30,708 nt of DNA. Origin: GCA-2715645 sp042095375 (GTDB lineage: Bacteria > Bacteroidota > Bacteroidia > Cytophagales > MED-G16). Position numbers and translations under genes: made by a program. Numbering within the stretch: position 1 is the first letter of the stretch; every line of letters starts with the position of its first letter. The stretch lies in the NCBI GenBank assembly GCA_042095375.1, contig JBELBJ010000014.1, forward strand, positions 1-30,708, written 5' to 3'. Of this stretch, positions 20,201-28,027 are shown one piece after another. Under the pieces are notes generated by a model, which saw only the letters and a program-made list of their open reading frames with translations, searched no databases and had not been told where the DNA came from.

Positions 20201-20558
20201 GATTTATATCAACCATACTAACACCAGTACTCCAAACATTATCACTAGTAACTCCGGAAGATTGAGAAATATCTTGAAATGTAAAATTTCCTTTATTTAA
20301 GTATAATTTGTTTGAAACTAGATTTCCTGTAAAGAAAATATCAGGTAAAGAATCATTATTGATATCACCAATTCCTACACCTCCTCCATTATAAAAGTTT
20401 CTATAAGTATATGGATTTAGTTCTTCAGTATATGAAAGGGTATTTTTAAAATTTATACCTGAACGGGAAGAATTAATTTTCTTAAATAGAAAGCTATTTT
20501 TATCTTCAGTTGTGCACGAAGATGTTAAGAATAAAAGAAAAATAATAAAAACTCTCAC
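17247..20558 (-). CDS. VCBS/FG-GAP propeller lipoprotein with UnbV (ASPIC) domain, paralogue 1
   Basis: The 1103-residue lipoprotein (C15 in TSSC) starts at GTG. Seven calcium-loop units appear at about residues 64, 117, 175, 248, 300, 381 and 474 (for instance DINNDSLPDIFF, DYDKDGDLDCYLL, DLDNDGDLDLVL). An UnbV/ASPIC-type domain follows at about 510-592 (AIGSKVILKH, IDTIKIIWPN), then a second loop set from about 652 (DANNDGKNDIYV, DFDKDGDYDLFVGG, DVNNDGYQDIVIG). The sequence suggests two seven-bladed propellers. It is the first gene after the terminator that follows susD, only about 20 bases past its T tract. Such proteins often neighbour SusC/SusD in marine Bacteroidota; the ligand is unknown. 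Confidence 0.87.
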   Translation of the reverse strand: MRVFIIFLLFLTSSCTTEDKNSFLFKKINSSRSGINFKNTLSYTEELNPYTYRNFYNGGGVGIGDINNDSLPDIFFTGNLVSNKLYLNKGNFTFQDISQSSGVTSDNVWSTGVSMVDINHDGYLDIYVCKSGPPSKNNNRHNELFINNGDLTFTEMSKQYGLDNNGLSTHAAFFDYDKDGDLDCYLLNNTIRSVGVGFDLRKDQRNIPNKSGGNKLYRNENNIFVDVSEESGIYTSAIGFGLGVTIGDVNMDDWPDIYVSNDFFEKDYLYINNQDGTFKESLEDYMTELSMGSMGADMSDINNDGNSEIFVTEMLPIRHDRIMSKTVYDSWDKYQFSLDQGYYHQFSRNVLQLNNGNNSFSDISRIAGVDATDWSWGALIFDMDKDGFKDIFVANGIYKDLLDQDYVNFMANPSIISNMIKTEKNVITKLIDMIPSEPIPNFAFKNLGDLSFSDVSDEYGFSEPTFSNGSAYGDLDNDGDLDLVLNNVNMNSFVYQNLSEKLNPENNFLSFSLIGEGKNSKAIGSKVILKHNNRIYYQELNPMRGFQSSVDYRLFFGLDTLSSIDTIKIIWPNQNESLLTNINTNQSIYLNQKHSNKKNEEKSLVKKRTLFNKAEDNYSIDFVHKENDFVDFDRQRLLFTMSSNETPCLCKGYINSDSLEDFFVGNSKGFISSIFIQKPNGKFDKIEKPFESNKNSEDTDCVIFDANNDGKNDIYVTSGGNEFNEFSTDLFDRLYYGDGNGKFIKSEQTFPIGMPFQSTSTVSYSDFDKDGDYDLFVGGRLESNIYGIPSSSFLFTNNGKGIFSNQSDSIAPSFKFLGMVTDSKWVDLDNDNDDDLIVVGEWMPIKIFLNTGDSLVDRSIEYGFDKTNGLNHTIEVSDVNNDGYQDIVIGNHGLNSRLKASEKYPLTMLVNDFDNNGNIEQILGMYRDKSLYPIVQLKDLWMQIPSLKKKYLKFENYKNEKLFDLFEEDILSSSLKLYTYKLNTSLWINNKGINFSEIDLPFQSQFSPVYAIISEDINLDGNKDIIMGGNQYRIKPEIGIHDASYVSTYLGDGRGNFKYLNNNNSGIFIRGQLRDIIKLKRKKEENFIFALNNDSLKVLKLNQ

Positions 20559-20578
20559 TTATAAAAATTATTGTAAAT

Positions 20579-20614
20579 ATAAAAAAAAAGCAAGCGGTAA
20601 AATACCGCTTGCTT
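20579..20614 (-). terminator. Strong hairpin with T tract between susD and the propeller genes
   Basis: AAGCAAGCGGTA (20588-20599) and TACCGCTTGCTT (20603-20614) form a perfect 12-bp stem with a 3-base loop. On the minus strand it is followed by nine or more Ts (down to about 20580). It lies 36 bases after the susD stop and about 20 bases before the GTG of the next gene, so it can terminate or attenuate the susCD transcript. Confidence 0.9.
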
Positions 20615-20649
20615 AATATATACAACATAAAGTTTAAAACTTTATACTA

Positions 20650-22212
20650 TTAGTACCCTGGATTTTGTGTTAACTTGGTGTTAGCATCCATTTGAGACTT
20701 AGGTATAGGAAAAATGTTCTTTGTAGCAGCAGAAGCAGTCTTCTCCCACCAAGCATCATTAAATTTCCCAAATCTAATCAAGTCTTGTCTTCTAACATTC
20801 TCAACATACATCTCTCTTCCTCTTTCAGCTAAAAGTTGATCAGCAGTAAGAGTTCCAGCAAATGCAGTTAAGTTACCAGCACGAGCTCTAATTTGATTTA
20901 CTAAAGCCAATGCAGTAGCATTATTTCCAAGTTGCATTTCTGCTTCAGCTAATCCAAGCAGAATATCACCATATCTAAATACAACCCAGTCGTTACTCAT
21001 GTCAGGGGTACCTCCACTTTCATAAGCATATTTACCAATTCTTGCACCACACTGGCGACAAGCATCTGGCCAAATAGAATTTATGTAAGGAGTAAAATTC
21101 AATGGTAAACCATCATCATCTCCAGCTTCTCCACCAGCAGGATCATCAGTACCTTGAGGACCTACTATAAAATTTGAAAGTCTTCCATCTATAGTTCCAG
21201 TACCATCAGTCTTTCCTTTAATCACAGTTCCCTGTGTTCCAGGATTAGTAACTGGATCAATATATGAGTTGTAAAATTCCTCAACTGTAGCATATCCATT
21301 CCATGGTTGCGCTTGTAGTTTATAAGTATTCTGACTTGCATAATGCAATGTCATTTGAACCCAGTTAAAACCAGTAGCAAATACTTTGTCATAAGGCACA
21401 ACAAAAATGTTCTCACCAGAACCCGAGTTATCTATTGCAAAGTTATCTTGATACTTTGCTTCAAGAGTATACCCAGCGGCACCAATTGCTTCAGCATCTG
21501 CTTTTGCAGCTGCCCATTGAGCTGTACCTGTATAAACTCCAGCATTTAGTAACAATTTGTGTCTCATAGCAAGTGCTGCCCACTTAGTCATTCTACCATA
21601 GGTAGATGCATCTTTAACAGTAGGAAGTACAGGAATCACTTCATCCAATTCTTTTTTAACAAAGGCATAAACCTCTGCTCTAGTAGAATTAGCCAAAGCG
21701 TCTGTTACCTCAAAATCTATAGATAAAGGAACATTACCAAACATATCTAAAAGTTGGTAATACCAATATGCTCTTATAGCTCTAAGCTCAGCAGTATATG
21801 CTTCAGAACCGTCAACATCTTTAAACTGATAAATTAAACGATTACATGTGTTAACACCAGCATATAATGCATTCCAAGCATTTGTTACAAATCCATTATC
21901 AGGAGTATACGTATGTTGATGCACTTGTAAAAGCACACCTCCATCATACCAGTCACCACCTCTAGTTGGAACAACTAATTCATCCGAAGATAATTCATTA
22001 GTTGACCAAATATTAGAGTGACTTCCCATAGTAGTGAAGTTAGCATAAGCAGCTCCAAGAGCAGAGATATATTCATCTTCTGACTTAAAGAAGCTAGCAG
22101 CATCTAAATCACTATACAATTCTTCATCTAAGTTAGTACAAGCTGGAACGATAAATACCAAACCAGCAATAACCAAGATTAGTTCTTTAACTTTTTTCAT
22201 TAAGTTTTTCAT
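20650..22212 (-). CDS. susD: SusD/RagB family nutrient-binding outer membrane lipoprotein
   Basis: SusD-like proteins are surface lipoproteins that bind the substrate and close over the SusC channel. The 520-residue protein has a lipoprotein signal (C25 in VPAC) followed by an acid-rich stretch (NLDEELYSDLD), as in surface-exported Bacteroidota lipoproteins. It has the family's N-terminal SEDEYISALGAAY helix, TPR-like middle (AELRAIRAYWYYQLLDMFG) and C-terminal signature ERGREMYVENVRRQDLIRFG plus NIFPIPKSQ near the end. The length is typical. It starts at ATG 19 bases after susC. Codon choice is richer in G/C and the protein in Ala/Gly than its neighbours, as expected of a highly expressed gene. 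The gene symbol is by family; the substrate is unknown. Confidence 0.95.
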   Translation of the reverse strand: MKNLMKKVKELILVIAGLVFIVPACTNLDEELYSDLDAASFFKSEDEYISALGAAYANFTTMGSHSNIWSTNELSSDELVVPTRGGDWYDGGVLLQVHQHTYTPDNGFVTNAWNALYAGVNTCNRLIYQFKDVDGSEAYTAELRAIRAYWYYQLLDMFGNVPLSIDFEVTDALANSTRAEVYAFVKKELDEVIPVLPTVKDASTYGRMTKWAALAMRHKLLLNAGVYTGTAQWAAAKADAEAIGAAGYTLEAKYQDNFAIDNSGSGENIFVVPYDKVFATGFNWVQMTLHYASQNTYKLQAQPWNGYATVEEFYNSYIDPVTNPGTQGTVIKGKTDGTGTIDGRLSNFIVGPQGTDDPAGGEAGDDDGLPLNFTPYINSIWPDACRQCGARIGKYAYESGGTPDMSNDWVVFRYGDILLGLAEAEMQLGNNATALALVNQIRARAGNLTAFAGTLTADQLLAERGREMYVENVRRQDLIRFGKFNDAWWEKTASAATKNIFPIPKSQMDANTKLTQNPGY

Positions 22213-22231
22213 AATTATTAAGGTTTAAAAT

Positions 22232-25228
22232 TTAAAAAGCTAAGTTTACACCGAATGTAAATGTTCTAGCTCTATAGTACGTGTTACGTCTTTCAATTCC
22301 AATAGCTAATGGATCAACACTTCCAACTCCACCTCCTTGTGAACCATCAAATTGGTCTTGGTATCTAGCTACTGGATCAACTCCTTCGTAGCCAGTAATC
22401 ACGATTGGTCTTTGAGCAGAAAAATACAATCTGAAATTACTAATAGCACCATCAGTAGGAATAGTATATCCTAATGTAATGTTATTTAATTCAAAGTATG
22501 ATCCTTTCTCTACGTGCGTATTATCAACAGCAGCCTTAGCTACTTTAGCATCATAATACGAAGTCTTTACTACATTCCAGTTTCCTACAGTTGTAGGCTC
22601 TGTGTTTTCGTAAAAACCTCTATACGTACTCAAAAGATCGTGACCAAATTCGCCATTCCAAAACATTGAAATATCTAAATTTCCAATATTCATAGTATTA
22701 GTCCAGCCTAAAGAAAAATCAGGAAGACCGTTACCAATAACTTGTCTATCATCATCACAATCACAGAAAGTTCCATCAGGACCAGCGCCATCAGGACCAC
22801 CAATGTCTTTAAACTTAACAGACCCGTCAGCATTTATACTTTCTCTAACAACTCCCCAAAGTTGACCAAGTGTCTCACCTTCTTTCACTCTTACAAGTGT
22901 TACAGCACTTTGTCCAGGAGAACCCATTGAAGCTCTGTATAAAATATCAGTACCTAACTTATCATCTCCTGTTCCTAGCGTTAATTTGTTAAGCTTACTT
23001 GAAGCTGTTCCAAAATTAACACCAGTAGTCCAGCCAAATGAACTATTATCAACTAATTGATAATTTGCAGTTACTTCAACTCCAGAGTTGGTTAATTCAC
23101 CAATATTCAATAATGTTGTTGATACTAGGTTTGGTGGAACTGGAACAGTTACATTCAATAACTGATCTTTTGTAGTTCTAGTAAACCATTCAACAGCACC
23201 AAAAAGTTTTGAGTTTGCAGTAGCAAAATCAATACCAATATTAGTATGAGTTGTTTTTTCCCAAGCTAAATCAGCGTTAGCATTACTCGTTGGACCATAA
23301 CTTGAAACATAAGCTCCATTGTAATAGAAGCTACCAGCAGGCGCAAATCTTTGTAGTGAAAGATAAGAACCTAGTGGCTCATTTCCTGTTTGACCAAGAC
23401 TAACTCTTAACTTTAGGTTATCAAAACCTTCAATATCAAATAAATCATCTAAACTAGCACCAGCTCCAACTCCATAAAAGAATCCCCATTTGTTGTTGGT
23501 TCCAAATTTAGAAGAACCTTCATAGTTTAAATCAGCATTTATAAAAATGTTATCGTCAAAATTTAAATTAACTCTTCCAAAAAATGCTACAAGTTTATTT
23601 GAATTAGCAAAGCTATAAACATTACCCAGCCCATTTGCAAAATCTTGTGCAGCAGCTAGATTGTAATATGAAAATTTATCCGTTAAGAAGTTTCCACCTT
23701 CAGCATGATATCCTTCATTGAACCATTCTTGATGACGGTAACCAGCAAGTATACCAAGGTTGGTAGTACCAAAATTAGTTGCATAATCAAGTGTTCCCTC
23801 AAAGATATCCATAGTAAATTGTTGGTTATCAGTTACAGCAAGACCATTTCTATCAGAACCTCTGAATCTAGCAGTCTTCTTGTAATAAGCACCTCTTTCA
23901 ACGTCCGTGACTTGTTTAGTATAAGTCAAATATCCTTTTAATCCAGTAACTATACCTCCAAGGTCAAAATCACCTTTGATAGTTCCTGTAAATATATTAT
24001 CATCACCTTCGTTAACAGTTTGTTCTGCTATTGACAAAGGATTAAAAAAGTCAAAAATAGTTCTTTCAAAGTATCCGCCGTAAGGCAATCCTGCAGCTGT
24101 AGCATCATATACAGGCATAGTAGGATTAGCAGTAGTCGCATATCTAAATACTTGCTTGAAACCAAAGTTTCTGTGCATATTAGTATTTGCAACATTTACG
24201 CTAAATTCAGCTTTGTCATTTAATGCTTTTTGAGTAAGACTCAAATTAGCATTGATTCTATCTTGACCAGTTTTGATTCCAATACCATCTTGATTTCTGT
24301 AGTTCAAAGAAACTCTATACATTGTATTTTCGTTTCCTCCAGAAATTGCTAAGTTGTGTACATGTGTATATCCCGCATCAGTAACAAGGTCCATCCAATC
24401 TGTTGTTGCACCTAAATTTACTGCTCCAGGAACCTTCAGGTATTCAGCAGCTGTCATCACAGGGATTTTTTTAGCTATCTGATCTACCGATCCAGAAACA
24501 TTATACTCAACTTTAGTAACTCCTCGACTACCTGTTTTTGTAGTAATAAGAATCACACCACTAGAACCACGTGTACCATAAATTGCAGCGGCAGCACCAT
24601 CTTTAATTACATCAATTGATGCAATATCATTAGGATCTACCGAATCCATTGATCCACCTGCAACTCCATCAATAACGATTAAAGGAGAAGCATTAGCTCC
24701 AACAGTAGATATACCCCTTAATCTAAGGACATATCCATCATTAGGGTCACCACCCGGCTTCGAAACTGTAAGCCCAGCAACTTTACCCTGAAGCAGACCC
24801 ATTGGATTGTTATTCAACCCTTTGTTAAAATCTGATTCTTTAACAGTTGTAACAGCACTTGTTACTTCCTTTCTTCGTTGATTACCATAACCGGTAACTA
24901 CGATTTCATCAAGAGAAGCAACATCTAATTGAAGTTGTATACTTATATTAGATTGAGAGCCAACTGTAATTTCCTGTGAAGAGTACCCAACATATGAAAC
25001 AACTAACACGTCACCTTCTGCAGCATCGACAGAATAATTTCCATCGAAATCTGTTATGGTACCGGTAGTGCTTCCTTTAACAATAATGTTAACACCAGGT
25101 ATTCCTTCACCATTTTCATCTGTTACTGTACCAGAAACAGATTGAGCTAAAAGTACGCTCAGTCCTGACATATAAACCAGGACAAATAGTAAAAGCTTTT
25201 TCATAGTTTGCTTTAATTTGTTATACAT
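22232..25228 (-). CDS. susC: SusC/RagA family TonB-linked outer membrane transporter
   Basis: SusC-like proteins are TonB-dependent channels that import SusD-bound substrates across the outer membrane. After a signal peptide ending in LLAQ comes a carboxypeptidase-regulatory-like domain (VSGTVTDENGEGIPGVNI, then TDFDGNYS). This is followed by the SusC marker DEIVVTGYG, the plug (LLQGKVAGLTV, YGTRGSSGVILITTK) and a long beta-barrel ending in FTFGVNLAF. The total is about 1000 residues, normal for the family. The furthest start (25246) is TTG; ATG at 25228 or 25204 is more likely, and the 25204 start gives the classic MKKLLLFVLV signal. A CDCDDDR stretch in the barrel may be a metal-binding loop. 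The next gene is susD. Confidence 0.95.
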   Translation of the reverse strand: MYNKLKQTMKKLLLFVLVYMSGLSVLLAQSVSGTVTDENGEGIPGVNIIVKGSTTGTITDFDGNYSVDAAEGDVLVVSYVGYSSQEITVGSQSNISIQLQLDVASLDEIVVTGYGNQRRKEVTSAVTTVKESDFNKGLNNNPMGLLQGKVAGLTVSKPGGDPNDGYVLRLRGISTVGANASPLIVIDGVAGGSMDSVDPNDIASIDVIKDGAAAAIYGTRGSSGVILITTKTGSRGVTKVEYNVSGSVDQIAKKIPVMTAAEYLKVPGAVNLGATTDWMDLVTDAGYTHVHNLAISGGNENTMYRVSLNYRNQDGIGIKTGQDRINANLSLTQKALNDKAEFSVNVANTNMHRNFGFKQVFRYATTANPTMPVYDATAAGLPYGGYFERTIFDFFNPLSIAEQTVNEGDDNIFTGTIKGDFDLGGIVTGLKGYLTYTKQVTDVERGAYYKKTARFRGSDRNGLAVTDNQQFTMDIFEGTLDYATNFGTTNLGILAGYRHQEWFNEGYHAEGGNFLTDKFSYYNLAAAQDFANGLGNVYSFANSNKLVAFFGRVNLNFDDNIFINADLNYEGSSKFGTNNKWGFFYGVGAGASLDDLFDIEGFDNLKLRVSLGQTGNEPLGSYLSLQRFAPAGSFYYNGAYVSSYGPTSNANADLAWEKTTHTNIGIDFATANSKLFGAVEWFTRTTKDQLLNVTVPVPPNLVSTTLLNIGELTNSGVEVTANYQLVDNSSFGWTTGVNFGTASSKLNKLTLGTGDDKLGTDILYRASMGSPGQSAVTLVRVKEGETLGQLWGVVRESINADGSVKFKDIGGPDGAGPDGTFCDCDDDRQVIGNGLPDFSLGWTNTMNIGNLDISMFWNGEFGHDLLSTYRGFYENTEPTTVGNWNVVKTSYYDAKVAKAAVDNTHVEKGSYFELNNITLGYTIPTDGAISNFRLYFSAQRPIVITGYEGVDPVARYQDQFDGSQGGGVGSVDPLAIGIERRNTYYRARTFTFGVNLAF

Positions 25229-25259
25229 ATATTTATTAACAATCAATTATATACTGATA

Positions 25260-25275
25260 GGGATACAAAAATCCC
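25260..25275 (-). promoter_or_regulatory. Short hairpin in the susC 5' region
   Basis: GGGAT (25260-25264) and ATCCC (25271-25275) pair around a 6-base loop, 31 bases upstream of the susC ATG at 25228. It would lie in the 5' untranslated leader and could stabilise or regulate the susCD message; no function can be read from it. Confidence 0.3.
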
Positions 25276-25294
25276 AAATGCGCATAATATTTAG

Positions 25295-25306
25295 ATTGTC
25301 GACAAT
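25295..25306. promoter_or_regulatory. Perfect 12-bp palindrome upstream of susC, candidate operator
   Basis: ATTGTCGACAAT is a perfect palindrome 67 bases before the susC ATG at 25228. It touches a near-match -7 box on the minus strand (TAAAATTG, 25310-25303), a natural place for a regulator to act on susCD. No regulator gene is present in the window. Confidence 0.35.
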
Positions 25307-25439
25307 TTTAATTAAGTTAACTGATGCAAAAATGCCACATTTTTATATAAAACAAAACAATATATAAGAAAACTTTAACATTAGTTTAACATTAAGAAAA
25401 CATGGAATTAAAATTGAAAATGAAATTAGATAATAAATA

Positions 25440-25469
25440 AAAAAAAAGGGATAGAAATTCTATCCCTTT
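25440..25469 (-). terminator. Rho-independent terminator of the NTF2-like lipoprotein gene
   Basis: AAAGGGATAG (25445-25454) and CTATCCCTTT (25460-25469) form a stem of at least 10 bp. On the minus strand it runs into a long T tract (25447-25440). It lies about 20 bases after the stop codon at 25491 and separates that gene from the susC promoter region. Confidence 0.85.
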
Positions 25470-25490
25470 ATATATTTAGATATAAAACAA

Positions 25491-25994
25491 TTATTCTTGA
25501 AGCTGAGCAAATATCCCACCTAAATCAAACCATTCTAAATCATAAGCAATCTTTCCTTCTTCATTAAATTGAAAAACACCATAATATTTTGTCTCCAAAA
25601 CTTTTCCAGATGCTTTATGATTATAATGCCAAGTTCCATAAACTCTAACCCCTCCATCTGGAATATAATCCCCATCACTTACACCAGGATAATATTGTCT
25701 ATCTTTAAATTTAAAATTTTCAAACTCCGCATGCCAACCTTTCATCCCTTCAGCAAAAGCTTCCATCGAAAGTGAATCATTTGTATTTGGAGGTGACCAT
25801 ACAAGATCATCAGCATAATTGTTCATAAATGTTTCAAGATCTCCATTTTCAAAAAGATCAAAAGTTTCTTCAGCAATTGCTTTGTTTTTTTCAAACTTAG
25901 CAACGCCTTCATCAAAAGCACTTGTCTCGGGTGCCGGTGGTGTACAACTTACTGCCATAAACCATACACTAAAAATTATTATTAAATTTTTCAT
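25491..25994 (-). CDS. NTF2-like (SnoaL/DUF4440-type) lipoprotein
   Basis: The 167-residue product has a lipoprotein signal (C17 in AVSC, followed by a proline-rich linker) and a single alpha+beta domain of the NTF2-like cone fold. It starts with a helix (AIAEETFDLFENGDLETFM), then YADDLVWSPP, the helix SMEAFAEGMKGWHAEF, and curved strands (GGVRVYGTWHYN, KYYGVFQFNEEGKIAYDLEWFD). Many such proteins bind small ligands or act as isomerases or hydrolases; no catalytic set can be assigned here. It is a single-gene unit with its own terminator, diverging from the hexosaminidase. A link to the SusCD locus is possible only by proximity. Confidence 0.8.
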   Translation of the reverse strand: MKNLIIIFSVWFMAVSCTPPAPETSAFDEGVAKFEKNKAIAEETFDLFENGDLETFMNNYADDLVWSPPNTNDSLSMEAFAEGMKGWHAEFENFKFKDRQYYPGVSDGDYIPDGGVRVYGTWHYNHKASGKVLETKYYGVFQFNEEGKIAYDLEWFDLGGIFAQLQE

Positions 25995-26046
25995 ATTTAT
26001 ATCTTTACTTTATTTGACTAATAACCGTAAGTTAAAAATTATATAT

Positions 26047-26104
26047 TAGATATATCTAGAATTGATACTTTTATGTAAGGTTTGTTTTTCAATTGATTGA
26101 AAAA
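26047..26104. promoter_or_regulatory. Two palindromes in the divergent region upstream of the hexosaminidase
   Basis: Between the NTF2-like gene and the hexosaminidase lie a perfect 12-bp palindrome (TAGATATATCTA, 26047-26058) and a 20-base inverted repeat (TTTTTCAAT-TG-ATTGAAAAA, 26085-26104). The second is long enough to be an operator for the divergent pair. Both are AT-rich, so chance is not excluded. No clear TAnnTTTG box was found. Confidence 0.3.
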
Positions 26105-26158
26105 AATTATATAATCTAGTTTATAAGAATTATTTTTATAGCCTTAATTTATTTAGTT

Positions 26159-27997
26159 ATGAAATCTAAGTTTTTACTTTTAACGTATTTCCTTTTTTGT
26201 GGTCTAATATTAAATGCTCAAAAAAATTATATTATTCCTGAGCCTAAAAAAATTGAATTTATAGATAATAATAAAATAGGTTTTAGATTATTCAAAAAAT
26301 CATCATTAGAATTAATTGGTATTTCAAAAAATGATCAAGCGGTAGAAGATCTTACAACTTTTATAAACGAATTAACAGGTTTTTCTTTATCAGAAAAAGT
26401 AAATAAAAAATCTAATATTTTAATAAAAGTTTCTTCAGATATAGAAAATATTGGAGAAGAAGGTTATCTACTTTCTATTTTACCTAAACAGAACCTAACT
26501 ATTGAAGCAAATTCTAAAAGAGGTTTATACTATGGTGTTCAATCTCTAAAACAAATCTTATTGTATACAAAAGAAAAAAGGGATAATCCTAATTTTATAT
26601 CTTTTGAAAAAAATGAGAAAATAATAGATGAAAATTACGATAATGTGGAAGGTAATTTTAATGCTGCTAACTTGACAACCAAAGGATATAAATCCATACA
26701 AGATCCTGGTGATTTTGTTAGAAATAATAAAAATGATAATGCAAGAGGAGATTTTACTGATCTTCCAAGTGCCGAAAGACTTACAATAGATGCATACGAA
26801 ATACCTTCAATGGTAATTGAAGATTCTCCTCGATTTCAATATAGAGGAATGATGCTCGATGTATCTAGACATTTTATGCCTATTTCATTTATAAAAAAAT
26901 TCATAGATATTATAGCAATGCACAAAATGAATACCTTTCATTGGCATCTTACCGATGATCAAGGATGGAGAATTGAGATTAAAAAATATCCTAAACTAAC
27001 TGAAGTTGGATCAAAAAGAAAAGAAACCCTAGTTGGACATTCCTATGAAACACCAATTTCTCTTGGGATAATGAAAAAAAATCCAAAATTTGATGGAATT
27101 CCTCATGAAGGACATTATACGCAAGAGGAAATAAAAGATGTTATTGAATATGCTAATAAAAGATATGTTACTATCATACCTGAAATTGATATACCCGGTC
27201 ATACATCATCTATGATTGCTGCTTATCCCGAACTTGGAAGTTCAAAAGAAAATGTTGGAGTAAAAACTTTATGGGGAGTTCAAAATGATATTTTAAATAT
27301 AAATGAAGCTACTTTTGAATTTCTGGAAAATATGTTTAGTGAAATTGTTGATTTATTTCCTTCAAAATACATACATATAGGAGGCGATGAAGCAAGAAAA
27401 GTTCAATGGAAAAATTCAAAAATTATTCAGAATCAAATGAAAGAATTAGATCTGAAAGACGAAAATGAACTTCAAAGTTATTTTATTAAAAGAGTTGAAA
27501 AATTTCTTAATTCAAAAGGTAAAAAAATTATAGGATGGGATGAAATAATTGATGGAGGACTTGCTCCTAATGCAACTGTCATGTCATGGAGAGGAGAAGA
27601 AGGTGCAATTCATGCTGCTAAATCTGGTCATGATGCAATAATGACTCCGACTTCCCATTGCTACTTTGATTATTATCAAGATAAACCAAATAATGAACCT
27701 CTTGCTATTGGAGGTTTATTACCATTAAAAAAAGTGTATTTATATGAACCAATACCCCAAGGTTTATCAAAAGAAGAACGTAAAAAAATATTAGGTGCTC
27801 AAGGAAATTTATGGACAGAATATATAAAAAAACCTAAAGATGTTGAATATATGATAATTCCAAGAATGACTGCATTATCTGAAGTAGTATGGTCACCAAG
27901 AAAATTAAGAAATCTTAATGAATTCAAAAAAAGATTAAAGTCTTTTAAATTTTTCTTTGATAAATTAAACGTTAATTATAGAAAAAAAGATTTTTAA
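26159..27997 (+). CDS. Secreted GH20 beta-N-acetylhexosaminidase
   Basis: GH20 enzymes remove terminal GlcNAc/GalNAc from chitin oligomers and glycans by substrate-assisted catalysis. The 612-residue protein has a signal peptide (MKSKFLLLTYFLFCGLILNAQ; lumenal from about residue 21), a GH20b N-terminal domain (about 22-140, containing RGLYYGVQSLKQIL) and the catalytic barrel. In the barrel are FQYRGMMLDVSRHFMP, H261-W-H with LTDDQGWRIEIK, and the catalytic D410-E411 pair in HIGGDEARK. Also present are GWDEIIDGGL and the C-terminal GAQGNLWTEY. An Asn/Asp-rich stretch of about 60 residues (roughly 140-205) sits where most family members pass directly into the barrel. It starts at ATG and stands alone, divergent from the NTF2-like gene. 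Confidence 0.94.
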   Translation: MKSKFLLLTYFLFCGLILNAQKNYIIPEPKKIEFIDNNKIGFRLFKKSSLELIGISKNDQAVEDLTTFINELTGFSLSEKVNKKSNILIKVSSDIENIGEEGYLLSILPKQNLTIEANSKRGLYYGVQSLKQILLYTKEKRDNPNFISFEKNEKIIDENYDNVEGNFNAANLTTKGYKSIQDPGDFVRNNKNDNARGDFTDLPSAERLTIDAYEIPSMVIEDSPRFQYRGMMLDVSRHFMPISFIKKFIDIIAMHKMNTFHWHLTDDQGWRIEIKKYPKLTEVGSKRKETLVGHSYETPISLGIMKKNPKFDGIPHEGHYTQEEIKDVIEYANKRYVTIIPEIDIPGHTSSMIAAYPELGSSKENVGVKTLWGVQNDILNINEATFEFLENMFSEIVDLFPSKYIHIGGDEARKVQWKNSKIIQNQMKELDLKDENELQSYFIKRVEKFLNSKGKKIIGWDEIIDGGLAPNATVMSWRGEEGAIHAAKSGHDAIMTPTSHCYFDYYQDKPNNEPLAIGGLLPLKKVYLYEPIPQGLSKEERKKILGAQGNLWTEYIKKPKDVEYMIIPRMTALSEVVWSPRKLRNLNEFKKRLKSFKFFFDKLNVNYRKKDF

Positions 27998-28018
27998 TAA
28001 ATAATCATTTTATTTAAT

Positions 28019-28026
28019 TATATTTG
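28019..28026 (+). promoter_or_regulatory. -7 box of the metK operon promoter
   Basis: TATATTTG is a full match to the Bacteroidota -7 consensus TAnnTTTG. A weak -33 box (TTTA, 27993-27996) lies 22 bases upstream, slightly too far. The implied start site near 28029-28033 coincides with the first base of the structured leader, giving a 5' leader of about 115-120 bases before metK. Confidence 0.55.
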
Positions 28027-28027
28027 C

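Noticed and set aside
10090..20558. Regular short repeats that could suggest a CRISPR array or tandem DNA repeats
   Set aside because: The repeats are degenerate codons for DxDxDG calcium loops at irregular spacing inside intact reading frames.
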